Source: SAR202 cluster bacterium
GTDB taxonomy: Bacteria > Chloroflexota > Dehalococcoidia > UBA3495
DNA: 8,519 nt
Reading direction: 5' to 3'
NCBI GenBank assembly: GCA_009392075.1
Contig: VFHG01000119.1
Span: 1 to 8,519, forward strand
Positions 1-6,435 of the stretch are shown in pieces. The stretch's first letter is position 1, and every line of letters begins with the position of its first letter. The notes under the pieces were generated by a model. That model made no database searches. It saw nothing but the letters and a program-made list of their open reading frames with translations, and was not told the DNA's origin. A program made the translations under genes and the position numbers.

Positions 1-2
1 AG

Positions 3-119
3 ATCAAGCCCGGAAAGTCCGCCGGGGAGACATCCGATTCGAAATCTTCCCTTAGAACATTCACTGAAAACCCTCTCGAAACTGCCCCCGGATCAACCAA
101 TATTTCGGGCGGGGGATAA
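3..119 (+). CDS. Possible C-terminal tail of an upstream gene (partial)
   Basis: Frame 3 is open from the left edge to a TAA at 117-119, which ends one base before the truB start codon. The visible 38 residues are rich in Ser, Gly, Thr and Pro and end in a Ser-Gly-Gly-Gly tail, which looks like a disordered C-terminus. In many bacteria the gene before truB is rbfA or a DHH-family phosphoesterase, so this could be the end of one of those, but no diagnostic motif is present. Frame 1 is also open across this stretch in phase with truB, and frame 2 stops at 55. The assignment rests only on the tight gene spacing and is tentative. Confidence 0.35.
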   Translation: MKPGKSAGETSDSKSSLRTFTENPLETAPGSTNISGGG

Positions 120-120
120 G

Positions 121-1089
121 ATGCCCCAGTCAAAATCCGGCGCCAGACCCCCGGTGGTTAACGGTTTCATCAACCTATTCAAGCCTCCTGGCATAACCTC
201 CATGGAGGCCCTGCGCCAGATCAAGCGCATCACTGGGCAGCGCCAAAAGGTTGGGCATGGCGGCACCATGGACCCGCTGGCCAGAGGAGTGCTGCCGGTT
301 TGCTACGGTCAGGCTGCCCGCCTGATGGGTCACATCGTCGGCGGCGTCAAGCTATACCGCGTTGAAATCAACCTGGGCGTCACCACCACCACTTACGACG
401 CGGAGGGCGAAGTGGTGAAAACTGGGGACACCGGGAGCATCACTCGGGAGATGATTGAAGAGAGTCTTAAACCTTGGATCGGAGTGGTCAAACAGACCCC
501 CCCCATGTACAGCGCCTTAAAAGTTGATGGGCAAAGACTTTACAAGCTGGCCCGCGCCGGCATCGAAGTGAAGCGCGAGGCCCGGCAAGTCGAAATTCAC
601 GACATCAGGATTCTCGAATTTGACTCCCCCAAGTTAGTCCTGGATGTGGAATGCGGAGGCGGCACCTACATCCGCTCCCTGGCCCATGACGTTGGCGAAG
701 CCCTTGGCTGTGGTGGTCACGTGGCTGACTTGGTGCGCCTGCTCTGCGGCGGATTCCCAGCTGAAGACTCGGTGACCTTAGAACAGTTGGAAGAAGCCGG
801 AGAAGGCCCAGACGGCTGGCAGAGGTTCCTCCATCCAGTGGACCGGGTTTTGACGGGCCTGAAGAGCATCACCATCAACGAACAGGCCGAGCAGCATCTC
901 CGTCACGGCCAGGCGGTGACCCGGGGAAGACCCGAGGTGGACGCCGGGTACCTGGAGGAATGCCGGGCCTACAACTCTGATGGAGTATTCCTGGCGTTAG
1001 TGCGGTTCGACCGCCCGGCCAACTCCTGGCAGCCGGTCAAGGTATTCGAGGCCGGAGCGCCTTCTCCCTACGCCCCCGCCTCTGTTTAG
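121..1089 (+). CDS. truB: tRNA pseudouridine(55) synthase TruB
   Basis: TruB converts uridine 55 in the T-loop of elongator tRNAs to pseudouridine in the cytoplasm. The 322 residues cover the whole family. An N-terminal Lys-Pro-Pro-Gly-Ile-Thr-Ser motif (about 21-27) is followed by GHGGTMDPLARGVLP, in which Asp51 is the catalytic aspartate. Tyr79 sits in the KLYRV segment. YSALKVDGQRLYKLAR and GTYIRSLAHDVGEALG follow at their usual places, and a small PUA-like C-terminal domain ends the protein with the usual 'LRHGQAV' and 'FLALVRF' type segments. The ATG is preceded by GGGGGA (111-116). The frame is also open upstream, but homologues begin near the Lys-Pro-Pro-Gly region, so this start fits best. 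No clear terminator follows the stop. Confidence 0.96.
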   Translation: MPQSKSGARPPVVNGFINLFKPPGITSMEALRQIKRITGQRQKVGHGGTMDPLARGVLPVCYGQAARLMGHIVGGVKLYRVEINLGVTTTTYDAEGEVVKTGDTGSITREMIEESLKPWIGVVKQTPPMYSALKVDGQRLYKLARAGIEVKREARQVEIHDIRILEFDSPKLVLDVECGGGTYIRSLAHDVGEALGCGGHVADLVRLLCGGFPAEDSVTLEQLEEAGEGPDGWQRFLHPVDRVLTGLKSITINEQAEQHLRHGQAVTRGRPEVDAGYLEECRAYNSDGVFLALVRFDRPANSWQPVKVFEAGAPSPYAPASV

Positions 1090-1185
1090 TTAGCCCTCGA
1101 GCCGCTTCTCGCCCACGCCTATGATGAATTTTATCGATATTGGCTGTATCTGTTTATCAATTCAACGCATGTTGGGCGATTATTC

Positions 1186-1213
1186 TTGACAAACTCCATT
1201 CAAATTGTATAGT
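1186..1213 (+). promoter_or_regulatory. Sigma-70-type promoter of the DUF5679 gene
   Basis: A perfect -35 TTGACA (1186-1191) is separated by 16 bp from TATAGT (1208-1213). Transcription is predicted to begin near 1220, leaving a leader of about 85 nt before the ATG at 1306. Because the -10 element lies at 1208-1213, a start codon at 1213 in the same reading frame cannot be used from this promoter. Confidence 0.7.
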
Positions 1214-1220
1214 TGTTGGC

Positions 1221-1256
1221 GTTACGTAAACCTAGCTGGAGAACGGGTTACGTAAC
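1221..1256 (+). repeat. Two TTACGTAA palindromes at the DUF5679 transcription start
   Basis: The octamer palindrome TTACGTAA occurs at 1222-1229 and 1248-1255. The shared sequence is GTTACGTAA (1221-1229 and 1247-1255), and the second copy extends to the perfect decamer GTTACGTAAC (1247-1256). The copies are 26 bp apart, starting at about the predicted transcription start. Two evenly spaced palindromes overlapping a start site are typical of repressor operators, but no regulator is identified. Confidence 0.4.
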
Positions 1257-1305
1257 GACGCACCTTGACACAACAAACGTATTGAATCGATTGGGGGTGG
1301 ACAAA

Positions 1306-1449
1306 ATGGAAGCGTATTGCTTCAAATGCCGAAACAAGAGGGAGATATCCAACCCTCGGCAGGTCACTCTAAAGAATGGACGTCCTGCGACCCAGGGTGT
1401 TTGCCCTGAGTGCGGGACAAAAGTTTTCCGGATCGGAAAATCTTCCTAG
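1306..1449 (+). CDS. DUF5679 zinc-ribbon miniprotein
   Basis: This is a 47-residue protein of the DUF5679 type, whose cellular role is unknown. Two CxxC knuckles, Cys5/Cys8 and Cys33/Cys36, form a zinc ribbon, and between them lies the family's conserved 'VTLKNGRPATQGVCP' segment. The end 'KVFRIGK' is also characteristic. I place the start at the ATG at 1306: GGGGGTGG at 1293-1300 sits 5 nt upstream, the conserved Met-Glu-Ala-Tyr-Cys opening begins there, and the longer in-frame start at 1213 overlaps the -10 box. The gene is monocistronic and converges on the PHP gene, leaving only 26 bp between stop codons. It could be a nucleic-acid-binding or translation-associated ribbon, but nothing here shows that. 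Confidence 0.88.
   Translation: MEAYCFKCRNKREISNPRQVTLKNGRPATQGVCPECGTKVFRIGKSS
1424..1440 (-). terminator. Possible weak terminator of the PHP gene inside the DUF5679 coding end
   Basis: TTTTCCG (1424-1430) and CGGAAAA (1434-1440) form a perfect 7-bp stem with a 3-nt loop. Read on the minus strand, the hairpin lies about 35 nt after the PHP stop and is followed by CTTTTG, a short U-rich run. It also encodes the conserved FRIGK end of the DUF5679 protein, so the symmetry may be coincidental. No better terminator is seen between the two convergent genes. Confidence 0.27.
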
Positions 1450-1475
1450 TATTTCCCTAATCCTACGGTAGGTCT

Positions 1476-2150
1476 TTAACTTGTCTTAACTACCGGAAAC
1501 CCAAGCTTAGCCAGCAATTTCTGCGGGTTGGTCTCCAACAACGCATGGACTTCGTCATCGCTGAGGCCCGCCCCTTTGGCCACCTTCTGCCTGATCTCCG
1601 GAGTAAGCAGATCCTCGGGTTCGTGGGCGTCTGAGTCCAAAAGCGTGGTGGCTCCGGCCTCTTTAGCTACCTTTGCAACGTGTCCGTTGGCCAGGCTGTG
1701 GCCCTTGCGGGCCGACACCTCAAGATAGATGCCTTTCTCCGCTGCCAGCCGGGCTTCTTCATAGGTTATGAGGCCCGGATGCGCCAGTACGTCCACAAAG
1801 TCTGAACGCAATGCAGCCTCGTTGGTCCCGGGCTCCACGGGTTCCACCGGGGTTTCCCCGTGCACCGCTACCAGCTTAGCCCCCATCTCTTTGGCAGTCC
1901 TGGCCACAAGGTCAATATCGTCCTTGGGCACGTGGGTAATCTCGACTCCGGGCAGCGCTAAGATATCCCATCGTTTGGACGCCATTTCGCAATCTACGAC
2001 CAGGGTTTTCACCACATATTCCAGATTCCCCAGCCCCACATGGTCGGTCAGCGCCATCGCCCGGTAGCCAAGGACGTGCGCCCGGCGAATCAACTCTATG
2101 GGCGACAGGGCGCCATCGCTGAGGAACGTGTGGGTGTGAAAATCGTACAT
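1476..2150 (-). CDS. PHP-domain metal-dependent phosphoesterase (histidinol-phosphatase-like)
   Basis: The protein has 224 residues and a PHP fold. HTHTFLSDG near the N-terminus (His5, His7, Asp12) is PHP motif I. LTDH (about 34-37), a 'LPGVEIT' Glu, 'VHGET', 'VLAHPG' and the final 'LDSDAHE' supply the remaining metal ligands expected of a three-metal phosphoesterase. It lacks DNA polymerase domains and is the stand-alone size. Similar proteins are annotated as histidinol-phosphatase-domain proteins, but no his genes are nearby, so the substrate is open. The start is set at ATG 2150 because GGAG lies 7 nt upstream. The in-frame TTG at 2228 would put the first residues over a good promoter, so that 250-residue version is unlikely. 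Confidence 0.88.
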   Translation of the reverse strand: MYDFHTHTFLSDGALSPIELIRRAHVLGYRAMALTDHVGLGNLEYVVKTLVVDCEMASKRWDILALPGVEITHVPKDDIDLVARTAKEMGAKLVAVHGETPVEPVEPGTNEAALRSDFVDVLAHPGLITYEEARLAAEKGIYLEVSARKGHSLANGHVAKVAKEAGATTLLDSDAHEPEDLLTPEIRQKVAKGAGLSDDEVHALLETNPQKLLAKLGFPVVKTS

Positions 2151-2199
2151 CTGTCTGCTCCAATTTGTGCGGACCGTCGAGGGTTTTTCCGCAGGACTA

Positions 2200-2228
2200 A
2201 GTATAGAATCCAGCAAATGCTTTAACAA
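2200..2228 (-). promoter_or_regulatory. Promoter of the PHP gene
   Basis: On the minus strand TTGTTA (2223-2228) and TATACT (2200-2205) are separated by 17 bp. Transcription would start near 2193, giving a leader of about 43 nt. The promoter lies inside the longer in-frame extension of the PHP reading frame, which supports the shorter start at 2150. Confidence 0.6.
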
Positions 2229-2271
2229 GAATCGTGGCCCATTACTAATGCCACCTCTGGACCCAGTCTCG

Positions 2272-2300
2272 TTGACACTGATTCTGCCTGCGCCTACAAT
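2272..2300 (+). promoter_or_regulatory. Promoter of the NrtS-like gene
   Basis: A perfect TTGACA (2272-2277) and TACAAT (2295-2300) have the optimal 17-bp spacer. The start is predicted near 2307 and the leader is about 43 nt. This promoter diverges from the PHP promoter, with 43 bp between the two -35 elements. Confidence 0.7.
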
Positions 2301-2349
2301 TGCGGCGCTCAGGCACGTGACCCAACACCCAACGCTCGGAGTCTAACGA

Positions 2350-2706
2350 ATGGCAGAGACGCTTGCGAACAACGCCCAAGACTCCCGTGATATCACTATT
2401 TGTGATCGTTGCGGGCGTAGATCAGGAAAGGGCTGGTCTTTCGGGTTCAAGAAACCCGCGGCCGATGGTGCTGAAGACGGCGGCATGGTCGTCAAATGCG
2501 TCCGGTGCGCCATCCGCCACCGACCTTTGGTGCGCCGTTCATTCATCGTGGCGCTCGTCGTTGGGAGCATACTTACACTGTTGAACCAGGGCGACATACT
2601 CTTTGCAGGAAACTGGGTGGGGGCGATGTATTGGAAGATACCGTTAACCTACTGCGTTCCCTTCTGCGTCGCCACCTATGGGGCTCTCAGCAACGGCCTA
2701 CGCTAA
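2350..2706 (+). CDS. Zinc-ribbon protein with NrtS-like two-helix membrane domain
   Basis: The protein has 118 residues in two parts. Residues 1-60 are soluble, with Cys18/Cys21 and Cys50/Cys53 (two CxxC pairs) forming a probable zinc ribbon. Residues 61-118 contain two hydrophobic helices (about 65-86 and 97-114) with an Arg-Arg-Ser lead-in, an Asn-Gln-Gly-Asp motif at 79-82, and a 'WKIPLTY..PF.VATYGA' second helix. This pattern matches what I know of NrtS, the small low-affinity nitrate/nitrite transporter described in Synechococcus, which works as a membrane oligomer. The recognition is from motif memory, and no nitrogen genes are adjacent. The ATG has GGAG (2338-2341) 8 nt upstream. The gene is monocistronic between its own promoter and a strong terminator. 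The fused ribbon is unusual: it could be a sensing or partner-binding domain, or the transport function may be lost. Confidence 0.72.
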   Translation: MAETLANNAQDSRDITICDRCGRRSGKGWSFGFKKPAADGAEDGGMVVKCVRCAIRHRPLVRRSFIVALVVGSILTLLNQGDILFAGNWVGAMYWKIPLTYCVPFCVATYGALSNGLR

Positions 2707-2727
2707 CCCTGCAGCCCGACCGACAAC

Positions 2728-2760
2728 AGAAAAGGCCCCGCTATCGGCGGGGCCTTTTCT
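2728..2760. terminator. Bidirectional intrinsic terminator between the NrtS-like gene and lexA
   Basis: A perfect 14-bp stem pairs 2728-2741 with 2747-2760 around a 5-nt loop. Its GC core (GGCCCCGC) is flanked by AAAA on one side and TTTT on the other, so it can work in both directions. It starts 21 nt after the NrtS-like stop and lies 19 nt beyond the lexA stop, serving both convergent transcripts. Confidence 0.9.
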
Positions 2761-2779
2761 GATTTTCAGTAGCGTTTGC

Positions 2780-3430
2780 TTAACCCAGGTTACGTATGAC
2801 ATAAACCACCTTGCCACGCACTTCCACATTCTCGGCTGGGCAGTAGATGGGCTCCATGGTGCTGTTTGCCGGTTGCAGGCGCACCTGGCTACCCTCCGAG
2901 TAGAACCTCTTCAGCGTCGCTTCTTCCTTATCCTTGAGCCAAGCAACCACCATCTCACCATTGTCTGCGACCTGAGTCGGTTTGATGATGACGACGTCTC
3001 CGTCATCAATCAGAGCATCAATCATGGACGTGCCGTTGACTTTCAGGGCAAATAATTGACCGTGCTGGCGTTGGAGCTCCGGCGAAACTTCCACCGTGTC
3101 GAACTCTTGGCTAAAAGCAGACTCCTCCATGCTCAACGCAGGTATGGGGGAACCTGCGGCGATGAGTCCCAGGATATGGACACGGGGGGCGTTAGAGATC
3201 GGCTCACCTTCCTGGTCCAAAATCTCGATGCCCCTGGCGACGTCGGGCCTCCGGTTGATATACCCGGCCTGGGCCAGCTTCTCCAGGTTATAGTCCACAA
3301 CCGAGGTTGAACTGATCTCACAGGCCTTCTGGATGTCTCGCACGGTAGGCGGTATGCTGTTCTCTAAATAGAACTCTTGCAGGAATTCCAGGATTCGCTG
3401 CCTGCGAGGCGGCATCTTTTTCGTAACCAT
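2780..3430 (-). CDS. lexA: LexA SOS repressor
   Basis: LexA represses DNA-damage genes and cleaves itself when RecA filaments form. The 216 residues have the standard plan. An N-terminal winged helix-turn-helix (about 8-70) includes 'PPTVRDIQKACEISSTSVVDYNLEKL' in family position. The cleavage site is Ala92-Gly93 in IAAGSP. The S24 peptidase domain has Ser135 (GTSM) and Lys174 (ATLKRF) as the catalytic pair. All residues needed for autocleavage are present. The ATG has GAGG 5 nt upstream. The gene is monocistronic with its own promoter, and a LexA box overlaps the predicted start site, implying autoregulation. The right-hand neighbours on the same strand are rpsT and gyrB, but the rpsT terminator separates them. 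Confidence 0.96.
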   Translation of the reverse strand: MVTKKMPPRRQRILEFLQEFYLENSIPPTVRDIQKACEISSTSVVDYNLEKLAQAGYINRRPDVARGIEILDQEGEPISNAPRVHILGLIAAGSPIPALSMEESAFSQEFDTVEVSPELQRQHGQLFALKVNGTSMIDALIDDGDVVIIKPTQVADNGEMVVAWLKDKEEATLKRFYSEGSQVRLQPANSTMEPIYCPAENVEVRGKVVYVIRNLG

Positions 3431-3484
3431 TGTTTCCTCTAGCGTTTAGTCAGTATCGTGGCCTGATTCATCATGCTTAACATA

Positions 3485-3496
3485 AAACGTTTGTTC
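3485..3496 (-). promoter_or_regulatory. LexA box (SOS operator) of lexA
   Basis: Read on the minus strand the site is GAACAAACGTTT, which fits the core GAACRNRYGTTY of the Gram-positive-type SOS box at all 12 positions. The outer bases (A and T) depart from the usual C. It begins 6 bp beyond the -10 element, that is, at about +1 to +12 of the lexA transcript, where bound LexA would block initiation. I saw no other GAAC-N4-GTTY site in the window. Confidence 0.68.
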
Positions 3497-3502
3497 TGAA
3501 AT

Positions 3503-3531
3503 AGGCTAGCAAAGGCTCCACCACCTGTCAA
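3503..3531 (-). promoter_or_regulatory. Promoter of lexA
   Basis: On the minus strand TTGACA (3526-3531) and TAGCCT (3503-3508) are 17 bp apart. The -10 hexamer is poor but is preceded by TGC, an extended -10 element. The start is predicted near 3496 within the LexA box, leaving a leader of about 65 nt before the ATG at 3430. A second weak -10-like GATACT further downstream has no good -35 partner. Confidence 0.55.
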
Positions 3532-3595
3532 CGATTCTGTGTCACGATGCGGCCAGCTCATCCACACGGCAGTTTTGATATTCGCAGCGCGCAAT

Positions 3596-3629
3596 AAAAA
3601 AACCCGACCTTGTTCAGAACAAGGTCGGG
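3596..3629 (-). terminator. Intrinsic terminator of rpsT
   Basis: On the minus strand a perfect inverted repeat of 13-bp arms (3617-3629 and 3603-3615) with one central base is followed directly by seven T residues (3596-3602). In RNA the apex would open to a small loop. It begins 27 nt after the rpsT stop and isolates rpsT from lexA. Confidence 0.9.
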
Positions 3630-3656
3630 CATCGTTTCAAGGTAATGAAATCTGAG

Positions 3657-3920
3657 TTAGGCGGAAGCGGCCTTCATCTTGTTCAATTGAGCCGCCATGC
3701 GTGACTTTCGACGGTTAACGTTGTTCTTGTGCAAGATACCTTTCTGCACGGCCCGATCCAGTGTGGCCATCGCGTCATGCACGGCAGTTTCAGCTTCGGC
3801 CATGTCACCCGATTCCACGGACCGCAAAGCTTTAGCCATTGCGGATCTGGTCTCGGTTCGGTCTCCTCTGGTGCGTACGGCCCTCTTTACTTGCTGACGG
3901 CCTGACTTCTTTGCGGGCAA
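3657..3920 (-). CDS. rpsT: 30S ribosomal protein S20
   Basis: S20 is a three-helix protein that binds 16S rRNA early in 30S assembly. The 87 residues are very basic. The expected helical pattern is present: an N-terminal Lys/Arg helix, a middle segment 'ETRSAMAKALRSVESGD', and the diagnostic 'LDRAVQKGILHKNNVNRRKSRMAAQLNK' region close to the C-terminus. The start codon is TTG (3918-3920) with a strong AGGAGG 6 nt upstream; no ATG lies nearby in frame. Escherichia coli rpsT also starts with UUG, and there the weak start is part of S20 autoregulation. The gene has its own promoter and terminator. Confidence is high for the family and good for the start. Confidence 0.95.
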   Translation of the reverse strand: MPAKKSGRQQVKRAVRTRGDRTETRSAMAKALRSVESGDMAEAETAVHDAMATLDRAVQKGILHKNNVNRRKSRMAAQLNKMKAASA

Positions 3921-3950
3921 CTTGCTCCTCCTGATGTTTTATGTACAAAC

Positions 3951-3966
3951 TTCTTGGGCCGCCCAA
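3951..3966 (-). other. Small hairpin in the rpsT leader
   Basis: TTGGGCCGCCCAA (3954-3966) is a 13-nt palindrome forming a 5-bp stem with a 3-nt loop, about 35 nt upstream of the rpsT start and inside its predicted 80-nt leader. It could shape the translation-initiation region, but there is no direct sign of function. Confidence 0.25.
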
Positions 3967-4007
3967 AATAATCGGCGCGAACCCAGCAAAAAAATGCCAC
4001 CGAGGGT

Positions 4008-4036
4008 ATTATAAACCAAGGCACCGTAGTTTCCAA
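4008..4036 (-). promoter_or_regulatory. Promoter of rpsT
   Basis: On the minus strand TTGGAA (4031-4036) and a perfect TATAAT (4008-4013) are 17 bp apart. The start is predicted near 4001, giving a leader of about 80 nt. It lies 69 bp or more beyond the gyrB stop, so rpsT can be expressed independently of gyrB. Confidence 0.7.
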
Positions 4037-4056
4037 AGATTGGGCAACGCCGGACG

Positions 4057-4088
4057 AAATCTCCGAACTAAATCTCCGAACTAAATCC
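4057..4088. repeat. Short 13-bp tandem repeat after gyrB
   Basis: The unit AAATCTCCGAACT is present at 4057-4069 and again, identical, at 4070-4082, followed by a partial third copy (4083-4088). It lies between the gyrB stop and the rpsT promoter. Replication slippage is the simplest origin. No terminator hairpin is seen here. Confidence 0.8.
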
Positions 4089-4104
4089 AGAAAAGACTCT
4101 CTGT

Positions 4105-6048
<1,944 letters not shown>

Positions 6049-6106
6049 TCACCATAGGTCTCGGTTGGGTTTGACTAAGAAAATTCACGAGCGAAAATAG
6101 GGGTTT

Positions 6107-6132
6107 GAATCAACGGGGTCCGAAGCTGATTC
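6107..6132 (-). other. Hairpin at the 5' end of the gyrB leader
   Basis: GAATCA (6107-6112) and TGATTC (6127-6132) form a 6-bp stem around 14 nt, inside which CGG/CCG can pair again. It begins a few bases after the predicted gyrB transcription start, so it could protect the 5' end of the mRNA. Function is inferred only from position. Confidence 0.25.
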
Positions 6133-6142
6133 GACTAGACAT

Positions 6143-6151
6143 ATTATACCA
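6143..6151 (-). promoter_or_regulatory. Extended -10 promoter of gyrB
   Basis: On the minus strand TGGTATAAT (6143-6151) is a perfect -10 with the extended TGn element. No good -35 hexamer lies at 15-19 bp. Instead, that area (about 6152-6185) is A/T-rich with two near-direct repeats of the type GGCTATTT. The start is predicted near 6136, giving a leader of about 97 nt. Confidence 0.6.
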
Positions 6152-6366
6152 GATTTGAGCCTAAATAGCCTTTAAAATAGGCCTTCTGGACCCCGGTTTT
6201 ATGTCATGTCGAGAGATGGTTCGGCCGATGGCGGAAATATCGTGCCTGGAGGGTTAACTCAACTATAACTGAAAATCAATTAACCCCACGGTGTATAGAT
6301 TAAATACCCAACTATAGTCTTCAGTATCGTCGGAATCAGGTCAATTCCCGTCTGTCAGTGCATTGA
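6152..6366. other. Gene-free interval upstream of gyrB
   Basis: No convincing reading frame, tRNA or repeat family is seen here. The left end holds the A/T-rich GGCTATTT-type direct repeats next to the gyrB -10. GGGTTAA (6251-6257) and TTAACCC (6280-6286) form a 7-bp inverted repeat with a 22-nt interval. GGGGTCC (6115-6121) and GGACCCC (6188-6194) flank the gyrB promoter. Each of these could be chance. Confidence 0.4.
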
Positions 6367-6404
6367 AATGAGCGCAGGTCGAAATTCATTGACCTGCGCT
6401 TATT
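6367..6404 (-). terminator. Probable terminator of the tandem-barrel gene
   Basis: AGCGCAGGTC (6371-6380) and GACCTGCGCT (6391-6400) form a perfect 10-bp stem with a 10-nt loop. It extends to 14 bp through a wobble and three A/T pairs (6367-6370 with 6401-6404). It lies about 30 nt past the stop codon at 6436. The downstream U run on the minus strand is short, so termination may be partial, or the hairpin may instead stabilise the mRNA 3' end. Confidence 0.6.
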
Positions 6405-6435
6405 AAAACCGACCTAAATTGATTCTAAATTGTGT

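Noticed and set aside
1..120. Extension of truB upstream in the same frame to the window edge
   Set aside because: The extra 40 residues are Arg/Pro-rich and not part of the TruB family, while the ATG at 121 has a strong GGGGGA directly upstream.
1265..1292. Second TTGACA (1265-1270) as another promoter for DUF5679
   Set aside because: No acceptable -10 hexamer occurs 15-19 bp downstream.
1213..1305. N-terminal 31-residue extension of the DUF5679 frame from a TTG at 1213
   Set aside because: It overlaps the -10 element, has no ribosome-binding site, and is outside the conserved family length, which begins at Met-Glu-Ala-Tyr-Cys.
2151..2228. 26-residue N-terminal extension of the PHP protein from a TTG at 2228
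   Set aside because: It would be translated from DNA that holds a good promoter, and the ATG at 2150 has GGAG at the right distance just before the first PHP motif.
3603..3629. GTTCAGAAC in the rpsT hairpin as a LexA box
   Set aside because: The half-sites are in the wrong order and spacing (GTTC before GAAC with one base between), and the sequence is fully explained as a terminator stem.
6115..6194. GGGGTCC/GGACCCC inverted repeat flanking the gyrB promoter as a regulatory loop
   Set aside because: The arms are only 7 bp and 66 bp apart, and such pairs are expected by chance; nothing else supports it.
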